Assembly (NCBI RefSeq): GCF_002196705.1
Contig: NZ_NADJ01000014.1
Span: 1-64,000, forward strand
DNA: 64,000 nucleotides
Direction: 5' to 3'
From: Desulfosporosinus sp. FKB
GTDB taxonomy: Bacteria; Bacillota; Desulfitobacteriia; Desulfitobacteriales; Desulfitobacteriaceae
Below are positions 1-7,282 of this stretch, piece by piece (position 1 is the first letter of the stretch; each line of letters starts with the position of its first letter). The translations under genes were made by a program, and so were the position numbers. The notes beneath the pieces are model-generated. The model was not told the DNA's origin. It searched no databases and saw only the letters and a program-made list of their open reading frames with translations.

Positions 1-2
1 AC

Positions 3-113
3 CTCAATTTTGGTAGATTTGTACGCAATCAAATTATACCAAAACCCTGTGTTCATGCGGAATTTTTATATCTGTTTGACCCAATTAAGCCGGAATTAGA
101 GCTGATTTATTAG
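3..113 (+). CDS. possible 3' tail of a gene entering from the left edge
   Basis: One plus-strand frame is open from the first bases to a TAG at 111-113 and would encode 36 residues with protein-like composition (ending ELELIY). A second frame is also open for about 32 codons, so the choice rests only on composition. The start and most of the gene would lie outside the window and no family can be named. From 114 to 253 there is AT-rich sequence with no gene I can support. Confidence 0.3.
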   Translation, partial: LNFGRFVRNQIIPKPCVHAEFLYLFDPIKPELELIY

Positions 114-253
114 GTGCGAAACTTCAGGTTCAAAAAGCAACAAAGCATTTTTAGAAATTTAATTTTAATTAATTGTTTACTATTTTTTTAAGCAGACTTT
201 TACTCACAATTAATTGGATATACTCATCTCAATTTGGCATCCATTTGCAGCAG

Positions 254-1051
254 TTAGCTAACCTTACTCATCACTCTTAATTTGTCGGCTAAGAGAGCAA
301 TGAACTCTGAGTTTGTTGGTTTCTGACGTTCTATGTTCATCGAATAACCAAATATTCGTTTTAGGGTATCCGTATGTCCTCGTTCCCAAGCTAATTCAAT
401 CGCATGACGAATTCCGCGTTCCACTCTACTCGGCGCCGTATCAAACTTTTTAGCTATTCCTGGGTAGAGTTCTTTAGTAACTGCCCCTAACAGAGAAACA
501 TCTTCAACCACCATAAGAATAGCATCACGTATATATTGATATCCTTTGACATGAGCAGGAATACCAATTTGATGCATCATTGTGGTGACTTCCACACTTA
601 AATTTACTCCATTGCCAACTGTTGTGACTGTTGAAGCAGATGTTGTAAACTGAGTTGGGGCAGTTGCCGGCAAATCTTGCGTTAAGGAGCGAATTCGTTT
701 ATTTAATATTTCCAAATCAAAAGGTTTGAGAATGAAATAATCCACTCCCAGCAACATTGCCTGATGAGTGAGAGACTCCTGTCCAAAAGCAGTAAGCATT
801 ATTACCTTTGGACGCGGCATCGTAGTACGACTATTAACACGTTCTAAGACCCCTAATCCATCTAAATTCGGCATAACCAAGTCAAGAATAATTAAATCCG
901 GTTCTTGAGTTTGAATGAGTTCCCAAGCTTCCAAACCATTATTAGCTACGCCAACAACGATTAAATCTTCTTGTCCCTGGAGGTAGTTCTGTAGCATTTG
1001 ACATAAATTACGATTGTCATCCGCCACAATTATTTTGATTTTCTTACCCAT
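254..1051 (-). CDS. spo0A: Spo0A, sporulation master response regulator
   Basis: Master transcription factor for entry into sporulation, activated by phosphorelay and acting at 0A boxes. The 265 aa match the usual length (267 in Bacillus subtilis). Residues 1-120 are a receiver domain with the acidic pair D11/D12, phosphoacceptor D57 (LIILDLVMP), T87 and K109. A linker of variable sequence follows, then the Spo0A C-terminal DNA-binding domain with the SRVERGIRHAIE helix. The ATG start has an AAGGCGGG ribosome site. spoIVB, the common upstream neighbour, is not adjacent. An orphan sporulation-type kinase lies at the other end of the window. Identity is secure. Confidence 0.98.
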   Translation of the reverse strand: MGKKIKIIVADDNRNLCQMLQNYLQGQEDLIVVGVANNGLEAWELIQTQEPDLIILDLVMPNLDGLGVLERVNSRTTMPRPKVIMLTAFGQESLTHQAMLLGVDYFILKPFDLEILNKRIRSLTQDLPATAPTQFTTSASTVTTVGNGVNLSVEVTTMMHQIGIPAHVKGYQYIRDAILMVVEDVSLLGAVTKELYPGIAKKFDTAPSRVERGIRHAIELAWERGHTDTLKRIFGYSMNIERQKPTNSEFIALLADKLRVMSKVS

Positions 1052-1118
1052 TCGACCATCATCCCGCCTTAATCGTATTCCGGTAGACCATTTCTCGTTT
1101 TGAAACTCCGGTGCCCTT

Positions 1119-1143
1119 ATTATACGTTAAGGGCAATGTCGAA
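1119..1143 (-). promoter_or_regulatory. putative spo0A promoter -10 and 0A box
   Basis: Upstream of spo0A the minus strand carries TATAAT (1119-1124). Next to it, on the plus strand, is TGTCGAA (1137-1143), an exact match to the 0A-box core. This placement fits autoregulation of spo0A by Spo0A~P, as known in Bacillus. No convincing -35 hexamer is seen at 17 nt. The sites are seen; the function is inferred. Confidence 0.45.
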
Positions 1144-1317
1144 ATCGCAAATAATAAGGAAACTAGGTAAAGCTGTTTAAAGAGCTGTAAGGCTGATGGG
1201 TTAAGGGTTATGGATAAAATTGGAAATAGTTTTTGACGCAAAATCTTCCTGTATTTTCCATTTGGGTGAGAGAACTTTCTATTGAGAATGAAATAATGAG
1301 AACAAAATCGAGATTAA

Positions 1318-1842
1318 TCAAAAAGAATTATCCGAAATCCCGCTAATATTACAAATCATCTTTTGAACCACGATAACATCGAGCCATTGACCAAATTTAA
1401 TACCAACTTCACGATAATGGCCCACCCGTTCGAAGCCATTTTTTTCCGCTAACCTTAAACTGGCTACGTTCGTACCTGTTATCAGACCGATTAACGAGTG
1501 ATAAACTAAGGCTTCAGCGCGGCCACAAAGATGTTTAAGAAGCCTATCTCCCACATTCTTTCCCTGATATTCTGGAGCAATATAAATTGAGAATTCACCA
1601 GTCGGGCGATAGGCTGCTCTGGGATGAAAAGGAGATATACTCCCCCAGCCAATGACCCGGTTTTGAGTAACAGCAACATATAAGGGATACCTTCCCTGAT
1701 GTTCCTTAAACCAATGTTCATTTTGTTCAATTGAACGTTCCTCCAGGTCAAAGGTTGCAACAGAGTTCAGTACTGCCCAGTTATAAATCTCCCGTATTCG
1801 TTCCATATCGTCCTTTTCTGCTTTACGAATAACAACATTCAT
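1318..1842 (-). CDS. GNAT acetyltransferase, phosphinothricin/methionine sulfoximine type
   Basis: Predicted acetyl-CoA-dependent N-acetyltransferase of the YncA/MnaT-like group, whose known members acetylate methionine sulfoximine, phosphinothricin or related amino-acid analogues. It begins MNVVIRKAEKDD and has the family signature around NSVATFD, GEFSIYIAPEYQGKNVG (the acetyl-CoA loop) and the late LAEKNGFERVGHYREVG motif. An in-frame ATG lies 24 nt further upstream (1864-1866). I prefer the ATG at 1840-1842 because GGAAGAGG sits directly before it. The gene is alone and divergent from the ferredoxin gene. The true substrate cannot be told from sequence. Confidence 0.85.
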   Translation of the reverse strand: MNVVIRKAEKDDMERIREIYNWAVLNSVATFDLEERSIEQNEHWFKEHQGRYPLYVAVTQNRVIGWGSISPFHPRAAYRPTGEFSIYIAPEYQGKNVGDRLLKHLCGRAEALVYHSLIGLITGTNVASLRLAEKNGFERVGHYREVGIKFGQWLDVIVVQKMICNISGISDNSF

Positions 1843-1972
1843 AGCCTCTTCCGCCTCACTCATCAAAAACTAACTTATTAGCTCAGAAAAATTCTATTTA
1901 TATAACAGTAATATGAATAGACTACTTTGACAAGGGAAGAATATAATTAGATTTGGTGAAGGAGGGTACATA

Positions 1973-2161
1973 ATGATTGCCGAAGTTGACAAAGATACGT
2001 GCATAGGGTGTGGAGCCTGCCCTGAATTTTGCCCTGAAGTCTTCAAGATGGACGACGATGGCTTAGCAACGGCTTATACCAACCCTGTTCCCAGCGATGT
2101 AGAAGACACTGCCAAAGAAGCAGAAGAAGGCTGCCCTGTTGATGCTATTACTGTAAACTAA
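1973..2161 (+). CDS. small [4Fe-4S] ferredoxin
   Basis: A 62-aa soluble electron carrier. Cysteines C10, C13 and C16 (CIGCGAC) plus C54 in GCPVDAI give the Cx2Cx2C...CP pattern of single-cluster [4Fe-4S] ferredoxins such as those of Desulfovibrio. C20 is an extra cysteine beside the cluster motif. The protein is acidic, as is usual for these carriers. The ribosome site GAAGGAGGG is strong. It is monocistronic, followed by a good terminator at 2241-2282. Its redox partner is not evident from neighbours, although a siroheme-type reductase gene is convergent with it. Confidence 0.95.
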   Translation: MIAEVDKDTCIGCGACPEFCPEVFKMDDDGLATAYTNPVPSDVEDTAKEAEEGCPVDAITVN

Positions 2162-2240
2162 TACTAAATAACCCTTATATTCAAAGGAACCTCCTGAGAA
2201 GCTGAACAACTAAAGCCGTTTAGCAGCTTCAACCCTGGAA

Positions 2241-2282
2241 AAGGTAGCAGGCGCGGATATAAACATCCGTGCCTGCTACCTT
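2241..2282 (+). terminator. terminator after the ferredoxin gene
   Basis: An 18-bp inverted repeat with one mismatch (2241-2258 and 2265-2282) starts AAGGTAGCAGGC and closes GCCTGCTACCTT over a 6-nt loop, followed by a weak T-rich stretch. It is well placed to end ferredoxin transcription. Confidence 0.75.
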
Positions 2283-2283
2283 A

Positions 2284-2402
2284 ATTTATCTAGTTTTTAA
2301 AACCCCCACTTCTATAAGTGGGGGTGGGTCCTTCGTTAACTTCAGGTGGGGTAGAGTCCCCATCTGAAGCCCCGATGTTCAGCCTTAGCTGAACGAGTTC
2401 AC
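2284..2402 (-). repeat. dispersed hairpin repeat R1 (short type A)
   Basis: Copy of the dispersed repeat family. Read on the minus strand it starts GTGAACTCGTTCAGCTAA at 2402, directly after the TGA stop of the neighbouring gene. It has a CTTCAG...CTGAAG stem enclosing a GGGG/CCCC stem, then the CCCCCACTT/AAGTGGGGG hairpin, and ends in TAGATAAAT. It lacks the 60-nt-plus middle block found in R4 and R6. Confidence 0.85.
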
Positions 2403-3284
2403 TCACTGGATTTGTTTTTCCGCAAAATCATGAAGACCTTCAAGACCTATGCGGTCAATAAGCCGACCTATTCGTTCCTGAGGTTTTGCATTCTCTTTAT
2501 AGTAGGTAATTACCGCATCCACAACAGGCAGTACTTGATCCTTCTGGAGGTTTTCAAAAAGAATGTTGCCTTGTCTGGGCTTAACTCCGCCATTCCCTCC
2601 GACATATAGATGATACCCTTTACTGGTTCCCATTAAGCCAAGATCCACCGAAGCGGCATCAGTACATTTATTCGGACAGCCGGAAACACCAATTTTAAAT
2701 TTTGAAGGTAATTCTAAACCGTGATATCGTTTGTCAATCTCCATACCTAACGCCAATGTTTCTTGAAGTCCGCGTTTGCAGAAGGTATCGCCTGGACAGA
2801 CCTTGACGCTTCGTACGCACAGACCAACGGCATGCCCTGGATCCATTCCTAATTCTTCCCATATTTTAGGCACATCTTCCGGTTGTAACCCAACAATAGC
2901 GATTCGCTGAGCTGAAGTTACTTTCAGAGCTTGAGCCTTATACTTCTCCGCAACATCAGCGATCTTGCGTAAGATCTCCGGGGTTACGACACCAGCCGGA
3001 ATATGGGGGGCAATAGAATAGGTTTTCTTATCCATCTGGAGTATAGAACCTGGAGGCTGTGCCTTTGCTGCTGCTTCGGGAGATAGTTCACCTTGTTCAA
3101 CCGCATTTACTTTTTCCAGTAAAAGGTTGGGGTCTAAATGGTGCATTTGAGCCGCATTGGCTAAGGTTTCATTTACCGAAAATGCACACCCGAGACAATG
3201 TAATCCTAATTCCTGCATTGCCTCTGCTGTCTTCGGGTTTGCCGCCATAATATCTTTTAACTTCATATCAAGTGTAAAGCGCAT
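2403..3284 (-). CDS. siroheme/[4Fe-4S] reductase-like protein with N-terminal DUF1858 domain
   Basis: Residues 1-60 form a DUF1858/ScdA-N-like domain with C30-x2-C33 (HCLGC). Residues 90-290 resemble the nitrite/sulfite reductase ferredoxin-like and siroheme-binding halves. The cluster ligands follow the classic pattern C163-x5-C169 and C203-x3-C207 (CPGDTFC, SGCPNKC). The length (293 aa) suits the small low-spin assimilatory-type sulfite reductases of sulfate reducers, here fused to DUF1858. The protein is probably cytoplasmic; sulfite or nitrite is the expected substrate but is not proven. It follows a 48-aa zinc-ribbon gene with a 9-nt gap, so the two likely form one operon. Confidence 0.85.
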   Translation of the reverse strand: MRFTLDMKLKDIMAANPKTAEAMQELGLHCLGCAFSVNETLANAAQMHHLDPNLLLEKVNAVEQGELSPEAAAKAQPPGSILQMDKKTYSIAPHIPAGVVTPEILRKIADVAEKYKAQALKVTSAQRIAIVGLQPEDVPKIWEELGMDPGHAVGLCVRSVKVCPGDTFCKRGLQETLALGMEIDKRYHGLELPSKFKIGVSGCPNKCTDAASVDLGLMGTSKGYHLYVGGNGGVKPRQGNILFENLQKDQVLPVVDAVITYYKENAKPQERIGRLIDRIGLEGLHDFAEKQIQ

Positions 3285-3293
3285 ATCAGTCTC

Positions 3294-3440
3294 CTATCCA
3301 TGAATGAGCATTGGCAGACAATGCGTACATACATGCTTTTCTTCACCTTGGTGAACATATGTCAAAATAGGTGTCAATTCGCTAGTTGTTCCACATTGAT
3401 CACACTCAAGTTCTGGGGCTTCTTTTTTAACATTTGCCAT
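3294..3440 (-). CDS. 48-aa zinc-ribbon/rubredoxin-like small protein
   Basis: An unannotated small gene: ATG at 3438-3440, stop at 3294-3296, with the near-perfect ribosome site AAGGAGGT. The product has two CxxC knuckles, C13-x2-C16 (ECDQCG) and C38-x2-C41 (VCTHC), so a single Zn or Fe site is likely. It lies 9 nt upstream of the siroheme-reductase-like gene and is presumably co-transcribed. A role in metal or electron supply to that enzyme is my inference. I recognise no family name. Spacing, start signal and cysteine pattern make it a real gene. Confidence 0.8.
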   Translation of the reverse strand: MANVKKEAPELECDQCGTTSELTPILTYVHQGEEKHVCTHCLPMLIHG

Positions 3441-3494
3441 AGTAGTTTACCTCCTTCTTTATAGTCGTAGTCTAGCACGTTAACTTTTGGCAAA

Positions 3495-3556
3495 GTGTGA
3501 CTTAACACACATTTTTCTGTGCTTTTACGCACCCTTCTTAGATTAGTCAATCTAAG
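3495..3556. promoter_or_regulatory. two palindromes upstream of the reductase operon
   Basis: The region ahead of the zinc-ribbon gene holds an imperfect palindrome at 3495-3510 (GTGTGACTTAACACAC) and a perfect 8-bp-arm palindrome at 3537-3556 (CTTAGATT, 4-nt centre, AATCTAAG). The first resembles Crp/Fnr-family operators in its TGTGA/ACACA halves. The second could instead be a weak terminator for the peptide-binding gene. The regulator is not identified. Confidence 0.35.
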
Positions 3557-3591
3557 TTTAAACGATTCATTATGAAACTATACCACACAAG

Positions 3592-5178
3592 TTATTGCAC
3601 TGCAGCGTACTTAAAGTCGAAGAAGTCCAAGGGGGAAACTATGACCCCTTTAATGTTATCTTTAAGGATATAGTTCTGAACATAGTAATAAACAGGTATA
3701 ATCGGCATCTCTTTCATAAGTATTTTTTCGGCTTCATGCATAGCTTCCATACGGACCCTTTGATCGGAGCTTTTTTGAGCCGTTTCAATATCTTTGTCAT
3801 ATATTCCGTTCGTCCAACCGGTTTCGTTATTACCGCTGTTTGAATGAAATATTGCCAAAAAGGTCATGGGATCAACATAATCACCAATCCAACAAGCTCG
3901 AGCGATGTCATAGCCCAATCCTTGTTGATTTTGTTGATAATCATCCCATCCTTGGCCTTGCAGCTTCACATTGATACCCAAGTTTCTTTTCCAGCAATCT
4001 TGGATTGCTTGAACAGGTAATTGTTGTTTACCATTAGTATTATAGAGAATCGTTAAAACGGGAAAATCTCTGCCCTCAGGATAACCGGCCTCAGCCAGAA
4101 GTTGTTTAGCCTTGGCAATGTCTTCATTGATTAAATTCCCACCCATTTTACGGAAGTCCTTGTCTGGAACGGCATCCGGAATTGTTCCGGGAACGAAAGC
4201 ATAGGCTGGAATTTCACCCCCTATTACATTCCCCAGAAGATCTTGACGATTTAGGGCAATGGATAAAGCTTGACGAACCCTTAGATCATTGAGTGGCTTC
4301 TTCGTCGTATTTATGCGATAAAAATCCGTCCCTAACATCGGAGCCGCCTTTAAATTGCCATCCCTTTTTAAACGAAAGATATCCTCCTGTACGAGGTTAT
4401 TAAGTCCATCTAATTTTCCTGCTTCAAAGGCTGTTGTCGCTTTCTTTCCATCTTGCACTAGATAAAAGTCGATTTCTTTCAATTTAACATTAGCAGCATC
4501 ATAATAATTAGGGTTTTTCACGAGGATCATTTTATCATTATGACTCCATCTCTTAATCATAAAGGGGCCGTTGCCAACAAATACTGTACCATCTGCATAC
4601 CAATTCTTATGTGCTTGAGCGTTCTGTTGATCCACGGGAAAATACGTGGGGAGCGCTAAGAGAGATTTGAAGAAAGGGCAAGGAGTTCCTAAGGTTACTT
4701 CCAGAGTTCTGTCATCCATCACCTTAATACCGACATCCTCTGCTTTAGCACTGCGTGAGTAGTAAGCTTCAGCATTCTTAATATAGAATAATGGGTAGGC
4801 ATACGCTGCTTTGGCCTCGGAATTAAGGGCATGCATCCAGGATGCTTTAAAATCGTATGCAGTTAGAGGGTCTCCATCGCTAAATTTAGTACTCTTTAAT
4901 ATAATCCTATAGTTCAACCCGTCAGGAGAAACTTCAACGCTGTTGGCAACTGCCAATTGCGGGACGTTGTTCTTGTCCAGGCGCGTAATACCTTCAAACA
5001 AAGCCATTTCAATTATAGCTTCGGGAATACCGCTATACAGCTGTGGATCAAGAGTCTTTGGTTCACCGCCCGGGGCAAAACGTATTTTCATTTCCATTGA
5101 AGTACTACAGACTGTTAGAAGAAATCCAAAGATAAGCGTAACAACAATGACTGCCAAAAGACGATTATTTCTCTTCAC
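3592..5178 (-). CDS. oligopeptide ABC transporter substrate-binding lipoprotein
   Basis: Extracytoplasmic solute-binding protein of the OppA/SBP_bac_5 family, 528 aa, the usual length. A lipoprotein signal peptide is visible: basic start, hydrophobic core, then LTVC with C24 as the likely lipidated cysteine (valine before the cysteine is not the most common lipobox). The family signature runs from GGEPKTLDPQLYSG through DGLNYRIILK to GNGPFMIKRW. It binds oligopeptides or similar ligands at the outer face. No permease or ATPase genes lie beside it, so it is an orphan receptor or shares a transporter encoded elsewhere. Confidence 0.92.
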   Translation of the reverse strand: MKRNNRLLAVIVVTLIFGFLLTVCSTSMEMKIRFAPGGEPKTLDPQLYSGIPEAIIEMALFEGITRLDKNNVPQLAVANSVEVSPDGLNYRIILKSTKFSDGDPLTAYDFKASWMHALNSEAKAAYAYPLFYIKNAEAYYSRSAKAEDVGIKVMDDRTLEVTLGTPCPFFKSLLALPTYFPVDQQNAQAHKNWYADGTVFVGNGPFMIKRWSHNDKMILVKNPNYYDAANVKLKEIDFYLVQDGKKATTAFEAGKLDGLNNLVQEDIFRLKRDGNLKAAPMLGTDFYRINTTKKPLNDLRVRQALSIALNRQDLLGNVIGGEIPAYAFVPGTIPDAVPDKDFRKMGGNLINEDIAKAKQLLAEAGYPEGRDFPVLTILYNTNGKQQLPVQAIQDCWKRNLGINVKLQGQGWDDYQQNQQGLGYDIARACWIGDYVDPMTFLAIFHSNSGNNETGWTNGIYDKDIETAQKSSDQRVRMEAMHEAEKILMKEMPIIPVYYYVQNYILKDNIKGVIVSPLDFFDFKYAAVQ

Positions 5179-5243
5179 GTTTCATTGCCCTCCTTTGTTA
5201 TGCTCAATGACGACCGTGAACCTTCAATATTAACAGTTTGTAT

Positions 5244-5284
5244 AAAAAAAGAGAACGCAGTTTTGTGGTTTCAAGGCTGCGTTC
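5244..5284 (-). terminator. terminator after the 149-aa membrane-anchored gene
   Basis: Eight-bp stem GAACGCAG (5253-5260) / CTGCGTTC (5277-5284) followed on the minus strand by a T tract (5244-5250). It ends transcription from 5827 and separates it from the peptide-binding gene. Confidence 0.7.
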
Positions 5285-5340
5285 TTATATTCGTTCTTAT
5301 ATTCGTTCTTATATTCGTTCTTATATTCGTTTTTATAATC
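5281..5340. repeat. 12-bp tandem repeat, 4 perfect plus 1 degenerate copy
   Basis: The unit GTTCTTATATTC is repeated four times without change (5281-5328) and once with three changes (5329-5340). It overlaps the terminator foot and lies wholly between two genes. Perfect identity suggests recent slippage; it could vary among strains. Confidence 0.9.
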
Positions 5341-5377
5341 TTTGTCCCAAATTTCCTTAGTCAGGAAATGAGAACTA

Positions 5378-5827
5378 TTATGAAAGAGCCTTTATCCGCT
5401 TAAATTGTTGGATTCGCCAACCACTTACAGTCTGTCTTAAACCCATTGAAAAGGTAGCACTTTCAACGTTTTGGATTGGTGACAACCAGGAAACCCGAAC
5501 AACGACCCCCTGAGTATTGTTTGGCTCAGAATTCAAAAACTCAATCTTTTGCAGTGATACTAGCGGATCTTTATTGAGTAATGCCACCCATGCTTTAAAG
5601 TCTTGTTCATCCATAGATCCTTCCGGCAAAAGTAAAAGTTCTTGGGCCAAGTCAGTTTGACGCCTATCCATGAGAGACCAGAAATGTTGAATAGTTGTTT
5701 TGGGATCACTTTGATAATGAGGATCTGCCATTGTTGAAATTACTGTTTGAGGTGTTTGAAACATAAAAATGGTAACTAAACAAACGATAGATAAACCTAA
5801 AATCCATACATAGCGACTCTGCCGCAT
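5378..5827 (-). CDS. membrane-anchored protein of unknown function
   Basis: A 149-aa protein with one N-terminal transmembrane or signal segment (YVWILGLSIVCLVTIFMF) and an outside domain of about 120 residues. The order of elements (TIQHFWSLMDRRQTDLAQELL, then a beta-rich half ending GWRIQQFKRI) recalls NTF2-like or DUF4878-type folds, in which a short helix pair precedes a curved sheet. That is a structural guess only. No catalytic residues stand out. It is transcribed alone, with spoVM and a 116-aa gene upstream in the same direction. Confidence 0.65.
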   Translation of the reverse strand: MRQSRYVWILGLSIVCLVTIFMFQTPQTVISTMADPHYQSDPKTTIQHFWSLMDRRQTDLAQELLLLPEGSMDEQDFKAWVALLNKDPLVSLQKIEFLNSEPNNTQGVVVRVSWLSPIQNVESATFSMGLRQTVSGWRIQQFKRIKALS

Positions 5828-5890
5828 TGTTTTCCCCCCTTGCTTGTCTCTATTATCATTTTAGGAGGGAAATGTGATTTTCATTCCACT

Positions 5891-5956
5891 TTAGCCAAAA
5901 ACTTTTCGTAAAACATTAAGTACGAACTCAGGTAATCGTACATAATAGATACGCAT
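5891..5956 (-). CDS. spoVM: SpoVM-like 21-aa spore morphogenetic microprotein
   Basis: ATG at 5954-5956 and TAA at 5891-5893 encode 21 residues preceded by the strong ribosome site AAAGGAGG. The peptide starts MRIYYVRLPEF and ends LRKVFG. It aligns without gaps to the first 21 residues of B. subtilis SpoVM (26 aa, MKFYTIKLPKF...): Y4, L8, P9, F11, R17 and G21 match, and basic residues are kept at 2 and 7. SpoVM is an amphipathic helix that marks the convex forespore membrane and recruits SpoIVA for coat assembly; Pro9 is known to matter for that localisation. The peptide is five residues shorter at the C terminus. Confidence 0.85.
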   Translation of the reverse strand: MRIYYVRLPEFVLNVLRKVFG

Positions 5957-6030
5957 CGAAATTCCTCCTTTGCCTCGGATTAATTAACCCCCTAGAGGTA
6001 ATGTATGCTTTCGAAGTTCTGAATTCCAAA

Positions 6031-6381
6031 TTACACAGCCTGGTAATTTTTAACTGCTTGCTCAAGCTGGGCAACTAGCTGACGTTCCTCTTCTGAATTG
6101 GCGGTAAAGTATAGGCGGCCGATAATACCTGTAATTATCTTAATAACATCTTCCAAAACTAATGACTCTTTCATCGCTAATTGGGCACTTGTTTCGATAA
6201 GGGCAATCCCAAACTGATGACCTACTCCCTCTTTAACCATTCGTGTACAGCTTTTTCCTAACAATCGCATAACCAGAGAAGCTTCTTGAACATCAAGCTG
6301 GCGTACGACATCAATTGTTGTCGTCAGACCTTGAACCATCCTTAATCCTACGTTATTCCAACTAACTTGCTGATTATCCAT
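6031..6381 (-). CDS. hypothetical 116-aa helical protein
   Basis: A soluble, mostly helical protein starting MDNQQVSWNNVG, with a strong ribosome site (TAAGGAGG). I recognise no domain. It has two hydrophobic helical stretches (EASLVMRLLGKSC, LVLEDVIKIITGIIG) and an acidic, glutamate-rich C terminus. It sits between pssA and spoVM, all on the minus strand, but terminators separate it from pssA. Position next to spoVM is the only hint of function. Confidence 0.6.
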   Translation of the reverse strand: MDNQQVSWNNVGLRMVQGLTTTIDVVRQLDVQEASLVMRLLGKSCTRMVKEGVGHQFGIALIETSAQLAMKESLVLEDVIKIITGIIGRLYFTANSEEERQLVAQLEQAVKNYQAV

Positions 6382-6447
6382 AAAATGCTTCCTCCTTAGT
6401 GTTCACAGTCTTGTGCCATACTATATGCCGGAGCTCCTTCAAGGGTG

Positions 6448-6480
6448 AAAAAACGAGCAGGAATCTATTATTCCTGCTCG
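6448..6480 (-). terminator. terminator downstream of pssA
   Basis: Stem CGAGCAGGAAT (6454-6464) / ATTCCTGCTCG (6470-6480) with a six-T run on the minus strand at 6448-6453. Confidence 0.85.
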
Positions 6481-6532
6481 TTACAGAAGACAATTCATAG
6501 TAAATTATAAAATAATTCCGATCAGCATTTTC

Positions 6533-7072
6533 CTATTTACCAAGCTTCGGAACCTTAAAAGTTGAAACCATTAAAAATGCGAGGATAACCATACTGAAAG
6601 GATAAATATACCAAGGCAACATGTGTCGTATAAACATTAATAAAGCCATCAGACCACCGGCGAAAGTAATGGGTACTCCTACGAAATAAGTTGTGATATT
6701 CAGCATATTAAAACGTGCCAGACGAACCGCACCACACAAGGCAAAAACTACAGCGATCCCTAAACCAATATATCTGGTATAGCCAAATTGAAGGGGTTGG
6801 AGAATGCCCTGATAGGTCAATATAGCAGGTGCAACACCAAAGGACACTAAATCACTCAGTGAATCAAGCTCTTTTCCAAAATCCGAACTAACCGAAAGTC
6901 GGCGAGCTACTTTACCGTCCAAACTATCCATAAGCACTGAGAGCAGAATCATTGTCGATGCTAAATCAAAATTCGCTTCTAGTACCCACACCAACGCAAG
7001 GAAACCAAATAGAAGATTTGCAAGAGTAAATATGCTCGGAATCATTCGAGCCGGGATTGGTCTTCCACTCAT
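6533..7072 (-). CDS. pssA: CDP-diacylglycerol-serine O-phosphatidyltransferase
   Basis: Membrane enzyme that joins CDP-diacylglycerol and L-serine to make phosphatidylserine, precursor of phosphatidylethanolamine. At 179 aa it fits the Gram-positive (subclass II) PssA proteins. The CDP-alcohol phosphotransferase signature DGKVAR, eight residues to G, then EXDSxSD is complete (DSLDGKVARR ... GKELDSLSD). About six hydrophobic segments follow. Its ATG overlaps the TAA stop of a 46-aa ORF (TAATG), so translation is probably coupled. No psd gene is adjacent. Confidence 0.95.
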   Translation of the reverse strand: MSGRPIPARMIPSIFTLANLLFGFLALVWVLEANFDLASTMILLSVLMDSLDGKVARRLSVSSDFGKELDSLSDLVSFGVAPAILTYQGILQPLQFGYTRYIGLGIAVVFALCGAVRLARFNMLNITTYFVGVPITFAGGLMALLMFIRHMLPWYIYPFSMVILAFLMVSTFKVPKLGK

Positions 7073-7212
7073 TATCTAACACTCTCCCTATTCCATTGAT
7101 TCCGAATCACCTTATAGTCTTTACGAACGCGTACATGGAAATTTACGGGCAAAAAGAGTTCTTCTCCAGCAAGATGAACCCAATCATTACACGATAGGGG
7201 ATATTGTTTCAC
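7072..7212 (-). CDS. 46-aa ORF translationally coupled to pssA
   Basis: GTG start at 7210-7212 preceded by AGGAGG with an 11-nt spacer, stop TAA at 7072-7074 sharing its last base with the pssA ATG. The product starts (V/M)KQYPLSCNDW and ends NRESVR; it is basic at the C terminus and has no transmembrane segment. It may be a regulator or helper of PssA, or a leader ORF whose translation opens the pssA start. I know no homologue. The ribosome site and the TAATG overlap support real translation. Confidence 0.6.
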   Translation of the reverse strand: MKQYPLSCNDWVHLAGEELFLPVNFHVRVRKDYKVIRNQWNRESVR

Positions 7213-7282
7213 CTAAAAAGTAACCTCCTCTCGATTTTCTTTAGTTTACCATTTTTGTGATGATTATTAAAGCTCCTCCTGG

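Noticed and set aside
1059-1241. 60-aa minus-strand ORF upstream of spo0A
   Set aside because: It covers the spo0A promoter and 0A box, and has no good ribosome site.
5185-5403. 72-aa plus-strand ORF with repeated VLIF
   Set aside because: It is the translation of the 12-bp tandem repeat; no ribosome site, opposite to the genes.
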